From Pseudomonas baltica (GTDB lineage Bacteria; Pseudomonadota; Gammaproteobacteria; Pseudomonadales; Pseudomonadaceae): 64,000 nucleotides of DNA. The stretch is taken from contig NZ_JACMYH010000010.1 of the NCBI RefSeq assembly GCF_014235765.1, forward strand, positions 1 to 64,000, given 5' to 3'. The notes under the pieces were generated by a model. The model saw nothing but the letters and a program-made list of their open reading frames with translations. It had not been told where the DNA came from and ran no database searches. The position numbers and the translations under genes are program-made. Below are positions 52,346 through 61,121 of the stretch, piece after piece. Numbering within the stretch: the stretch's first letter is position 1; each line of letters begins with the position of its first letter.

Positions 52346-53032
52346 TTACTTAGCAGCTTTTTTACGAGGCGCAGGTGCTTGTGGTTTCAGTTCTTCTTGG
52401 CGACCACCAATTACTTCGCCTTTGAAAATCCAAACCTTCACACCGATCACACCGTAAGTGGTGTGAGCTTCGTAGTTGGCATAGTCGATGTCGGCACGCA
52501 GGGTGTGCAAGGGCACACGACCTTCGCGATACCATTCAGTACGTGCGATTTCAGCACCGCCGAGACGACCGCTCACTTGGATCTTGATGCCTTTGGCACC
52601 AATGCGCATGGCGTTCTGTACGGCGCGCTTCATGGCGCGACGGAACATCACACGACGCTCCAGCTGCTGAGCTACGCTCTGCGCAACCAGCATACCGTCG
52701 AGCTCCGGCTTGCGGATCTCTTCGATATTGATGTGCACAGGCACACCCATTTGCTTGGTCAGGTCCTGGCGCAGTTTCTCAACATCTTCACCTTTCTTCC
52801 CGATAACGATACCAGGACGAGCGGTGTGGATGGTGATACGTGCAGTTTGGGCCGGACGATGGATATCGATACGGCTTACGGACGCGCTTTTTAGTTTGTC
52901 TTGGAGATACTCACGCACCTTCAGATCTGCGAACAAGTAGTCCGCATAAGTCCGACCGTCTGCGTACCAGACGGAGGTGTGCTCCTTGACGATTCCCAGG
53001 CGAATGCCAATGGGATGTACTTTCTGACCCAT
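52346..53032 (-). CDS. rpsC: 30S ribosomal protein S3
   Basis: 228 aa. [20 protein letters not shown] at the start, the KH domain with [15 protein letters not shown], and [20 protein letters not shown] in the C-terminal domain. Part of the mRNA entry channel helicase. ATG 53032 is the family start; the frame upstream belongs to rplV in another reading frame. Confidence 0.97.
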
Positions 53033-53045
53033 CTGATCGACTCCG

Positions 53046-53378
53046 TTACTTGTCAGCAACCTTGACAGTGATATGGCAAGACCGCTTGACGATGCGATCA
53101 GCCCGGCCTTTGGCACGAGGCATGATGCGCTTCAGCGAACGCCCTTCGTTGACGAAAACGGTGCTGACCTTCAGGTCATCAACGTCTGCGCCTTCGTTGT
53201 GCTCGGCGTTGGCTACGGCCGACTCCAGCACTTTCTTCATGATTTCCGCGGCTTTTTTACTGCTAAAAGCCAGCAGGTTGAGCGCTTCGCCCACCTTCTT
53301 CCCGCGGATCTGGTCGGCGACCAAGCGGGCTTTCTGGGCGGAGATTCGAGCGCCCGACAACTTAGCGGCTACTTCCAT
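53046..53378 (-). CDS. rplV: 50S ribosomal protein L22
   Basis: 110 aa. [20 protein letters not shown] and the beta-hairpin region [20 protein letters not shown], which lines the exit tunnel and is the place of macrolide-resistance changes; no insertion or deletion is evident. Confidence 0.98.
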
Positions 53379-53389
53379 TTCCTTACCCC

Positions 53390-53665
53390 TTAACGCTTGG
53401 CTTTCTTGTCAGCCACGTGCCCACGATATGTGCGGGTACCGGCGAACTCGCCCAGTTTGTGGCCGACCATGTCTTCGTTCACGAGAACGGGGACGTGTTG
53501 GCGACCGTTGTGTACTGCGATGGTCAGACCGACCATTTGTGGCAGGATCATCGAACGACGCGACCAGGTCTTAACTGGTTTGCGATCGTTCTTCTCCGCC
53601 GCCACTTCGATCTTCTTCAGTAGGTGAAGATCAATAAAAGGACCTTTTTTCAGAGAACGTGGCAC
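53390..53665 (-). CDS. rpsS: 30S ribosomal protein S19
   Basis: 91 aa. [19 protein letters not shown] and [20 protein letters not shown] with HVADKKAKR. Forms the 30S head with S13. Confidence 0.98.
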
Positions 53666-53681
53666 TGTCGTATCCCTCTAT

Positions 53682-54506
53682 TTACTTGCGACGACGGACG
53701 ATCATTTTGTCGGTACGCTTATTACCACGAGTCTTCGCGCCCTTAGTCGGGAAGCCCCATGGCGATACCGGATGACGACCACCGGAGGTACGACCTTCAC
53801 CACCACCATGTGGGTGGTCAACCGGGTTCATGGCAACACCACGAACGGTTGGGCGAACGCCACGCCAGCGTTTGGCACCGGCTTTACCCAGCGAACGCAG
53901 GCTGTGCTCGGAGTTCGAGACTTCGCCCAGCGTTGCGCGGCACTCGGACAGCACTTTGCGCATTTCGCCCGAACGCAGGCGCAGGGTCACGTAGACACCT
54001 TCACGAGCGATCAGCTGAGCCGAAGCACCAGCGGAGCGAGCGATCTGAGCACCTTTGCCAGGCTTCAATTCGATGCCGTGGATGGTGCTACCGACCGGGA
54101 TGTTGCGCAGCTGCAGCGAGTTGCCTGGCTTGATCGGTGCCAGAGCACCTGCAATCAGCTGGTCGCCAGCGCTCACGCCTTTCGGTGCGAGGATGTAGCG
54201 ACGCTCGCCGTCTGCGTACAGAACCAGAGCAATGTGAGCAGTACGGTTAGGATCGTATTCAATGCGCTCGACGGTGGCAGTGATGCCATCCTTGTCGTTG
54301 CGACGGAAGTCGATCATGCGGTAATGCTGCTTGTGACCACCACCGATGTGACGGGTGGTAATGCGGCCATTGTTGTTACGACCACCAGTCTTCGATTTTT
54401 TCTCGAGCAGCGGTGCGTGAGGAGCGCCTTTATGCAGCTCCTGGTTGACCACCTTGACCACGAAACGGCGGCCAGGGGAAGTCGGTTTGCATTTAACGAT
54501 TGCCAT
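53682..54506 (-). CDS. rplB: 50S ribosomal protein L2
   Basis: 274 aa. MAIVKCKPTSPGRRFVVKVV; RNNNGRITTRHIGGGHKQHY; and the C-terminal VRGVAMNPVDHPHGGGEGRT, containing the His essential near the peptidyl-transferase centre. Confidence 0.98.
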   Translation of the reverse strand: MAIVKCKPTSPGRRFVVKVVNQELHKGAPHAPLLEKKSKTGGRNNNGRITTRHIGGGHKQHYRMIDFRRNDKDGITATVERIEYDPNRTAHIALVLYADGERRYILAPKGVSAGDQLIAGALAPIKPGNSLQLRNIPVGSTIHGIELKPGKGAQIARSAGASAQLIAREGVYVTLRLRSGEMRKVLSECRATLGEVSNSEHSLRSLGKAGAKRWRGVRPTVRGVAMNPVDHPHGGGEGRTSGGRHPVSPWGFPTKGAKTRGNKRTDKMIVRRRK

Positions 54507-54520
54507 GATGCACCCCTTCC

Positions 54521-54820
54521 TTACTCAGCACTGCTGCTGAAATCGAGATCTTGGCCTGGCTGAAGGGAGATAACTGCCTTCTTCCAGTCATTACGCTTGC
54601 CCAGACCGCGAGCAGTGCGCTTGCTTTTACCCAGTACGTTCAGGGTAGTAACACGCTCTACTTTCACGCTGAACAGGCTTTCGACGGCCTTCTTGATTTC
54701 CAGCTTGGTTGCGTCGGTAGCAACCTTGAAAACGAACTGACCTTTCTTGTCTGCCAGAACCGTAGCCTTCTCGGAAACGTGCGGGCCAAGCAGAACTTTA
54801 AATACGCGTTCCTGGTTCAT
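54521..54820 (-). CDS. rplW: 50S ribosomal protein L23
   Basis: 99 aa. [20 protein letters not shown] and [20 protein letters not shown]. Docking site for trigger factor and SRP at the exit tunnel. It overlaps rplD by 4 bp. Confidence 0.98.
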
Positions 54821-55419
54821 CCCAGCAGCTCCTCGAATTTCTTCACGGCCGACACGGTGATCAACACCTTGTCGTATGCGATCAGACTAACTGGGTCGGA
54901 ACCTTGGACGTCACGTACATCGACGTGCGGCAGGTTACGAGCAGCCAGGTACAGGTTCTCGTCGACGGAGTCCGATACGATCAGAACGTCGGTAAGGCCC
55001 ATGCCATTCAGCTTGCCCAGCAGGTCTTTGGTTTTCGGTGCTTCGACAGCGAAGTCCTGAACCACGACCAGACGGTCGGTACGCACCAGCTCAGCAAGGA
55101 TGGAGCGCAGTGCTGCGCGATACATCTTCTTGTTCAGCTTCTGGGTGTGATCCTGAGGACGAGCTGCGAAAGTGGTACCACCGCCACGCCAGATAGGGCT
55201 ACGGATAGTACCGGCACGAGCACGGCCGGTACCCTTCTGACGCCAAGGGCGCTTACCGCCACCACGAACGTCGGAACGGGTCTTTTGCTGCTTGCTGCCC
55301 TGACGACCGCCAGCCATGTAGGCCACGACTGCCTGGTGCACCAGCGTCTCGTTGAACTCGCCGCCGAAGGTCAGTTCGGAAACTTCGATCGCCTGAGCGT
55401 CATTTACATTTAATTGCAT
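54817..55419 (-). CDS. rplD: 50S ribosomal protein L4
   Basis: 200 aa. [20 protein letters not shown]; the tunnel loop [20 protein letters not shown] with [14 protein letters not shown]. In E. coli L4 represses the S10 operon through a long leader; the leader here is short, so that control may be absent. Confidence 0.98.
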
Positions 55420-55431
55420 TTTCGCTTCCCC

Positions 55432-56067
55432 TTAACCGCGAGCCTTGGCTGCCGGACGCACAACCAGGTTGCCGCCGGTTGCGCCAGGAACAGCACCCTT
55501 GACGAGCAGCAGATTGCGTTCAGCGTCGACGCGCACAACTTCCAGGGACTGCACGGTCACGCGCTCAGCGCCCATATGACCGGACATTTTTTTGCCCTTG
55601 AATACACGGCCAGGAGTCTGGCACTGGCCGATGGAGCCAGGGACGCGGTGGGAAACGGAGTTACCGTGCGTGTTGTCTTGACCGCGGAAGTTCCAACGCT
55701 TGATGGTACCGGCAAAGCCTTTACCTTTGGACTGACCGGTAACATCTACCAGTTGGCCCGCTGCGAAGAGTTCAGCATTGATCAAGTCGCCAGCCTGGTA
55801 CTCGCCTTCTGCAAGACGGAATTCCCAGACGCCACGACCGGCAGCAACGTTCGCCTTGGCGAAGTGACCTGCTTGAGCAGCAGTCACACGCGAAGCACGA
55901 CGCTCGCCGACAGTGACTTGCACTGCACGATAGCCATCAGTTTCTTCAGTTTTAAACTGGGTGACGCGATTCGGCTCGATCTCAATGACCGTGACCGGAA
56001 TGGAGACACCTTCTTCGGTGAAAATACGGGTCATACCGCATTTACGACCGACTACACCAATAGTCAT
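55432..56067 (-). CDS. rplC: 50S ribosomal protein L3
   Basis: 211 aa. MTIGVVGRKCGMTRIFTEEG and FAGTIKRWNFRGQDNTHGNS, GSIGQCQTPGRVFKGKKMSG are signatures. ATG 56067 is the family start; extension to 56100 lacks support. Confidence 0.97.
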   Translation of the reverse strand: MTIGVVGRKCGMTRIFTEEGVSIPVTVIEIEPNRVTQFKTEETDGYRAVQVTVGERRASRVTAAQAGHFAKANVAAGRGVWEFRLAEGEYQAGDLINAELFAAGQLVDVTGQSKGKGFAGTIKRWNFRGQDNTHGNSVSHRVPGSIGQCQTPGRVFKGKKMSGHMGAERVTVQSLEVVRVDAERNLLLVKGAVPGATGGNLVVRPAAKARG

Positions 56068-56148
56068 GTTGTAAACCTCATGAGTGTACGGGGCTTTCAC
56101 CCGCTATGGCCGCCCATTTCAGAGCGTTACACGACTAAGACCCAAGTC

Positions 56149-56460
56149 TTAGCCGAGGCTGATCTGCACTTCCACACCTGCCGCAAGATCAAGCTTCATC
56201 AGCGCGTCAACGGTTTTGTCCGTTGGCTGGACGATGTCCAGAACACGCTTGTGAGTGCGGATCTCGTACTGGTCGCGCGCGTCTTTGTTGACGTGCGGGG
56301 AAACCAGAACGGTGAACCGCTCTTTACGGGTAGGAAGTGGAATTGGACCACGCACCTGAGCACCAGTACGTTTCGCGGTTTCCACGATTTCCTGGGTGGA
56401 TTGGTCGATCAGGCGATGGTCAAAAGCCTTCAACCTGATACGGATTTGCTGATTTTGCAT
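56149..56460 (-). CDS. rpsJ: 30S ribosomal protein S10 (NusE)
   Basis: 103 aa. [20 protein letters not shown] and [20 protein letters not shown]. Head protein of the 30S and, as NusE, partner of NusB in antitermination. First gene of the S10 operon; promoter at 56523-56551. Confidence 0.98.
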
Positions 56461-56522
56461 TGGATTTCAGACTCCGGCTGCTGTTCCCACCGGGCGCAAT
56501 GCACCCGTTAAAAGGAGGCGCA

Positions 56523-56551
56523 ATTCTATAGACGCGCCCATCGAGTGTCAA
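56523..56551 (-). promoter_or_regulatory. promoter of the S10 operon
   Basis: On the minus strand TTGACA (56551-56546), 17-bp spacer, TAGAAT (56528-56523). An almost ideal sigma-70 promoter. Start near 56516 leaves a leader of only about 55 nt before rpsJ, too short for the E. coli-type L4 leader. Confidence 0.8.
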
Positions 56552-56563
56552 CCCAATAAAAAA

Positions 56564-56582
56564 GCCCCCGCTAAGCGGGGGC
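56564..56582 (-). terminator. terminator after tuf
   Basis: GCCCCCGC, loop TAA, GCGGGGGC; on the minus strand it is followed by TTTTTTATT. It separates the str operon from the S10 operon. Confidence 0.9.
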
Positions 56583-56601
56583 CTTTTCAAACGATCAACG
56601 A

Positions 56602-57795
56602 TTACTCGATGATTTTGGCTACGACGCCAGCGCCGACGGTACGACCGCCTTCACGGATAGCGAAACGCAGGCCGTCTTCCATTGCGATGGTCTTGATCAG
56701 GGTGACAACCATTTTGATGTTGTCGCCTGGCATTACCATTTCAACGCCTTCCGGCAGTTCGCAGTTACCGGTCACGTCAGTGGTCCGGAAGTAGAACTGT
56801 GGACGGTAGCCTTTGAAGAACGGAGTGTGACGACCGCCTTCTTCCTTGCTCAGCACGTAGACTTCAGCTTCGAACTTGGTGTGCGGCTTGACCGAACCCG
56901 GCTTGACCAGAACCTGGCCACGCTCGACGTCGTCACGCTTGGTGCCGCGCAGCAGCACGCCGCAGTTCTCGCCAGCACGACCTTCGTCCAGCAGCTTGCG
57001 GAACATTTCAACGCCGGTGCAGGTGGTGACGGTGGTGTCACGCAGACCTACGATTTCCAGCGAATCCTGAACCTTGACGATGCCGCGCTCGATACGACCG
57101 GTAACAACGGTACCGCGACCGGAGATCGAGAACACGTCTTCGATTGGCATCAGGAATGGCTTGTCGATGACACGGACTGGATCTGGGATGTAGCTGTCCA
57201 GAGTCTCAACCAGTTTACGAACGGAGCTGGTGCCCATTTCGTTGTCGTCTTTGCCTTCCAGCGCCATACGAGCCGAACCGATGATGATCGGAGTGTCGTC
57301 GCCTGGGAAGTCGTAGGTCGACAGCAGGTCACGAACTTCCATCTCTACCAGTTCCAGCAGCTCGGCGTCGTCTACCAGGTCGGCCTTGTTCAGGTAAACC
57401 ACGATGTACGGAACGCCAACCTGGCGGGACAGCAGGATGTGCTCACGGGTTTGTGGCATCGGACCATCAGCGGCCGAGCAAACCAGAATCGCGCCGTCCA
57501 TCTGGGCAGCACCGGTGATCATGTTCTTCACATAGTCAGCGTGACCTGGGCAGTCAACGTGAGCGTAGTGACGGATCAGCGAGTTGTATTCAACGTGCGC
57601 GGTGTTGATGGTGATACCACGAGCTTTTTCTTCTGGAGCGCTGTCGATCTTGTCGAAGTCGACGATTGCGGAACCGAAAACTTCGGAGCAAACGCGAGTC
57701 AGAGCAGCAGTCAGAGTGGTTTTACCGTGGTCAACGTGACCAATGGTGCCAACGTTGACGTGCGGTAGGGAACGATCAAATTTTTCTTTAGCCAC
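56602..57795 (-). CDS. tuf: elongation factor Tu
   Basis: 397 aa. P-loop GHVDHGKTT, the switch regions (RGITINTAHVEY, VDCPGHADY) and specificity motif NKADLVDD are complete. Delivers aminoacyl-tRNA. Last gene of the str operon, 30 bp after fusA. Pseudomonas usually carries a second copy elsewhere. Confidence 0.98.
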   Translation of the reverse strand: MAKEKFDRSLPHVNVGTIGHVDHGKTTLTAALTRVCSEVFGSAIVDFDKIDSAPEEKARGITINTAHVEYNSLIRHYAHVDCPGHADYVKNMITGAAQMDGAILVCSAADGPMPQTREHILLSRQVGVPYIVVYLNKADLVDDAELLELVEMEVRDLLSTYDFPGDDTPIIIGSARMALEGKDDNEMGTSSVRKLVETLDSYIPDPVRVIDKPFLMPIEDVFSISGRGTVVTGRIERGIVKVQDSLEIVGLRDTTVTTCTGVEMFRKLLDEGRAGENCGVLLRGTKRDDVERGQVLVKPGSVKPHTKFEAEVYVLSKEEGGRHTPFFKGYRPQFYFRTTDVTGNCELPEGVEMVMPGDNIKMVVTLIKTIAMEDGLRFAIREGGRTVGAGVVAKIIE

Positions 57796-57825
57796 GACAA
57801 TTAACTCCTTGCCTAAAGGACTGAA

Positions 57826-59931
57826 TCAGCCTTGTTTTTTGGATACAGTTTCAGCGATGTGCGCCGGAGCTGTGTTGTATTTTTTGAATTCCATAGAGTA
57901 GCTTGCGCGACCCTGGGACATGGAGCGAACGTCGGTCGCATAACCGAACATCTCACCCAACGGAACCTCGGCGCGAATCACTTTGCCGGAAACCGTATCT
58001 TCCATACCCAAGATCATGCCGCGACGACGGTTAAGGTCGCCCATGACATCACCCATGTAGTCTTCAGGTGTAACAACTTCTACCGCCATGATCGGCTCAA
58101 GCAACTCACCACCGCCCTTCTGGGCCAGTTGCTTGGTTGCCATGGAGGCAGCGACCTTGAACGCCATCTCGTTGGAGTCGACGTCGTGGTAGGAACCGTC
58201 GAAAACGGTCGCTTTCAGGCCGATCAGCGGATAGCCGGCAACAACACCGTTCTTCATCTGCTCTTCGATACCCTTCTGAATCGCCGGGATGTATTCCTTG
58301 GGAACCACACCACCGACGACTTCGTTCACGAATTGCAGACCTTCCTGACCTTCGTCAGCAGGGGCAAAACGGATCCAGCAGTGACCAAACTGACCACGAC
58401 CGCCGGACTGACGAACGAACTTGCCTTCGATTTCACAGTTCTTCGTGATGCGCTCACGATAGGAAACCTGAGGCTTACCGATGTTGGCTTCGACGTTGAA
58501 CTCACGGCGCATCCGGTCAACCAGGATGTCCAGGTGCAGCTCGCCCATGCCGGAGATGATCGTCTGACCAGTCTCTTCATCGGTTTTAACGCGGAAAGAT
58601 GGATCTTCCTGAGCAAGCTTGCCCAGAGCGATACCCATTTTTTCCTGGTCATCCTTGGTCTTGGGCTCTACGGCAACCGAAATAACCGGCTCCGGGAAGT
58701 CCATGCGAACGAGGATGATCGGCTTGTCACCGTTGCACAAGGTTTCACCAGTGGTGACGTCCTTCATGCCGATCAAGGCCGCGATGTCGCCAGCGCGTAC
58801 TTCCTTGATCTCTTCGCGGGCGTTGGCGTGCATCTGCACCATACGACCCACGCGCTCTTTCTTGCCCTTGACCGAGTTGATCACGCCGTCGCCGGAGTTC
58901 AACACGCCCGAGTAAACACGGACGAAGGTCAGGGTACCCACGAATGGGTCAGTGGCAATTTTGAATGCCAGAGCGGAAAACGGTTCTGCGTCGTCTGCAT
59001 GACGCTCCAGCTCGATGGTCTCGTCATCCGGGTCAGTACCCTTGATGGCAGGAATATCGACCGGAGCCGGCAGGTAGTCGATCACAGCATCGAGAACCAG
59101 GGGAACGCCCTTGTTCTTGAACGAGGAACCGCAAACAGCCAAGACGATCTCGCCAGCGATGGTACGCTGACGCAGAGCAGCCTTGATTTCGTCGTTGGTG
59201 AGTTCTTCACCTTCGAGGTACTTGTTCATCAGCTCTTCGTTGGCTTCAGCCGCAGCTTCGACCATGTTGTTGCGCCATTCGTCAGCCAGTTCCTGCAGCT
59301 CGGCAGGGATAGGCTTGCGAACAGGAACCATGCCTTTGTCAGCATCGTTCCAATACACAGCTTCCATGGCCAACAGATCGATCTGGCCCTGGAAATTGTC
59401 TTCGGAACCGATAGCCAGCTGGATAGGCACCGGAGTGTGGCCCAAACGCTGCTTGATCTGACCGATCACGCGTAGGAAGTTCGCGCCAGCACGGTCCATC
59501 TTGTTTACGTAAACAAGACGAGGAACGCCGTACTTGTTGGCTTGACGCCATACGGTTTCCGACTGAGGCTCTACACCCGAGGTACCACAGAACACAACGA
59601 CAGCGCCGTCGAGTACGCGCAGGGAACGCTCAACTTCAATGGTGAAGTCTACGTGGCCCGGGGTATCAATGACGTTGAAGCGATGCTCGTCCTTGTACTG
59701 CTTCTCGGAGCCCTTCCAGAAGGCGGTGATAGCAGCAGAAGTGATGGTGATACCACGCTCCTGCTCCTGAACCATCCAGTCTGTGGTCGCGGCGCCGTCA
59801 TGCACCTCGCCCATTTTGTGGCTTTTGCCGGTGTAAAAAAGGACGCGCTCGGTGGTCGTGGTTTTACCAGCGTCCACGTGAGCAACGATACCAATGTTAC
59901 GGTAGCGGTTAATCGGTGTAGTACGAGCCAT
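57826..59931 (-). CDS. fusA: elongation factor G
   Basis: 701 aa. GTPase domain with AHVDAGKTTTTERVLFY, DTPGHVDFTIEVERSLRVLD and NKMDRAG; domains II-V follow, with GGRGQFGHCWIRFAP in domain IV. Drives translocation and recycling. Part of the str operon between rpsG and tuf. Confidence 0.98.
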   Translation of the reverse strand: MARTTPINRYRNIGIVAHVDAGKTTTTERVLFYTGKSHKMGEVHDGAATTDWMVQEQERGITITSAAITAFWKGSEKQYKDEHRFNVIDTPGHVDFTIEVERSLRVLDGAVVVFCGTSGVEPQSETVWRQANKYGVPRLVYVNKMDRAGANFLRVIGQIKQRLGHTPVPIQLAIGSEDNFQGQIDLLAMEAVYWNDADKGMVPVRKPIPAELQELADEWRNNMVEAAAEANEELMNKYLEGEELTNDEIKAALRQRTIAGEIVLAVCGSSFKNKGVPLVLDAVIDYLPAPVDIPAIKGTDPDDETIELERHADDAEPFSALAFKIATDPFVGTLTFVRVYSGVLNSGDGVINSVKGKKERVGRMVQMHANAREEIKEVRAGDIAALIGMKDVTTGETLCNGDKPIILVRMDFPEPVISVAVEPKTKDDQEKMGIALGKLAQEDPSFRVKTDEETGQTIISGMGELHLDILVDRMRREFNVEANIGKPQVSYRERITKNCEIEGKFVRQSGGRGQFGHCWIRFAPADEGQEGLQFVNEVVGGVVPKEYIPAIQKGIEEQMKNGVVAGYPLIGLKATVFDGSYHDVDSNEMAFKVAASMATKQLAQKGGGELLEPIMAVEVVTPEDYMGDVMGDLNRRRGMILGMEDTVSGKVIRAEVPLGEMFGYATDVRSMSQGRASYSMEFKKYNTAPAHIAETVSKKQG

Positions 59932-59961
59932 AAAGCCCTCGCAAAATTAGTGACGCTGAAT

Positions 59962-60432
59962 TTAGAAGCGGTAGTGCGAGAACGCTTTGTTGGCTTCAGC
60001 CATACGGTGAACGTCTTCACGCTTCTTAACTGCAGCACCTTTGCCTTCGGCAGCGTCCAGCAGTTCGCCGGCCAAGCGCAGAGCCATCGACTTTTCACCG
60101 CGCTTGCGCGCGAAGTCTACCAGCCAGCGCATTGCCAGGGCGTTACGACGGGACGGACGAACTTCGACCGGAACCTGGTAAGTAGCACCGCCTACACGGC
60201 GCGACTTCACTTCGACCAGCGGAGCGATGGCGTCGAGAGCTTTCTCGAAGATTTCCAGGGGGTCGCTGTTCTTGCGTTCTTTAACCTTGTCCAGCGCGCC
60301 ATAAACGATACGCTCGGCAACGGCTTTCTTGCCGCTTTCCATCACGTGGTTCATGAACTTGGCCAGGATCTGGCTGCCGTATTTTGGATCGTCAAGCACT
60401 TCGCGCTTGGCTGCTACGCGTCTTCTTGGCAT
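59962..60432 (-). CDS. rpsG: 30S ribosomal protein S7
   Basis: 156 aa. MPRRRVAAKREVLDDPKYGS, KFMNHVMESGKKAVAERIVY and VGGATYQVPVEVRPSRRNAL. Organises the 30S head and in enterics represses the str operon. Confidence 0.98.
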   Translation of the reverse strand: MPRRRVAAKREVLDDPKYGSQILAKFMNHVMESGKKAVAERIVYGALDKVKERKNSDPLEIFEKALDAIAPLVEVKSRRVGGATYQVPVEVRPSRRNALAMRWLVDFARKRGEKSMALRLAGELLDAAEGKGAAVKKREDVHRMAEANKAFSHYRF

Positions 60433-60530
60433 GGATAAGCCCTCAAACGGTCTTCAGGTTAGCTCGGGACAGGCCCGACCTTACTCTTATCGACTCAGAA
60501 AAATAGATAACTGCAGTGTGCAAACGCCGA

Positions 60531-60902
60531 TTACTTCGGACGCTTGGTACCGTACTTCGAACGACCTTGGTTACGACCTTTGACGCCGGAGGTATCCAGG
60601 GAGCCGCGAACGGTGTGGTAACGAACACCTGGCAAGTCTTTTACACGACCGCCGCGGATCAGTACCACGCTGTGCTCTTGCAGGTTGTGGCCTTCACCGC
60701 CGATGTACGAGGAAACCTCGAAACCGTTGGTCAGGCGCACACGGCATACTTTACGCAGTGCCGAGTTAGGTTTTTTCGGCGTGGTGGTGTACACACGGGT
60801 GCACACACCACGACGTTGCGGGCAGTTCTGCAGCGCAGGTACGTCGGATTTCTCGACGATACGCTTGCGCGGCTGACGTACCAGCTGGTTGATAGTTGCC
60901 AT
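60531..60902 (-). CDS. rpsL: 30S ribosomal protein S12
   Basis: 123 aa. [40 protein letters not shown] with wild-type Lys43; [17 protein letters not shown] with the second streptomycin-related Lys also wild type. First gene of the str operon, with its own promoter. Confidence 0.98.
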
Positions 60903-60993
60903 CTACTAGCTCCACTGTTGTCTTGCGACGCTATTGTCTTGCAAGAAAAGCAAAAATGGCAGGAATCAATCCCGCCAAATTTAGGGGTACAAG

Positions 60994-61022
60994 AGTCTAA
61001 AGAGGATCTCGTCCCCAGTCAA
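60994..61022 (-). promoter_or_regulatory. promoter of the str operon (rpsL)
   Basis: On the minus strand TTGACT (61022-61017), 17-bp spacer, TAGACT (60999-60994). Placed directly after the rpoC hairpin, giving a leader of about 85 nt. Confidence 0.7.
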
Positions 61023-61038
61023 GACAAGGCCCCGGCCT

Positions 61039-61089
61039 CCCCTGCCAACTCCGCTGCGACATTTTGTGTCGTTGCGGAGTTGGCAGGGG
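61039..61089 (-). terminator. long hairpin after rpoC
   Basis: A stem of 23 bp with two mismatches: the arm CCCCTGCCAACTCCGC at 61039 pairs with GCGGAGTTGGCAGGGG ending at 61089, loop TTTTG. It begins 32 bp after the rpoC stop and is followed by the str promoter, with no U-run. It probably ends or processes the rpoBC transcript. Confidence 0.65.
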
Positions 61090-61121
61090 CTACCAGGGCC
61101 CCGTCATCACTACCGCTGGTC

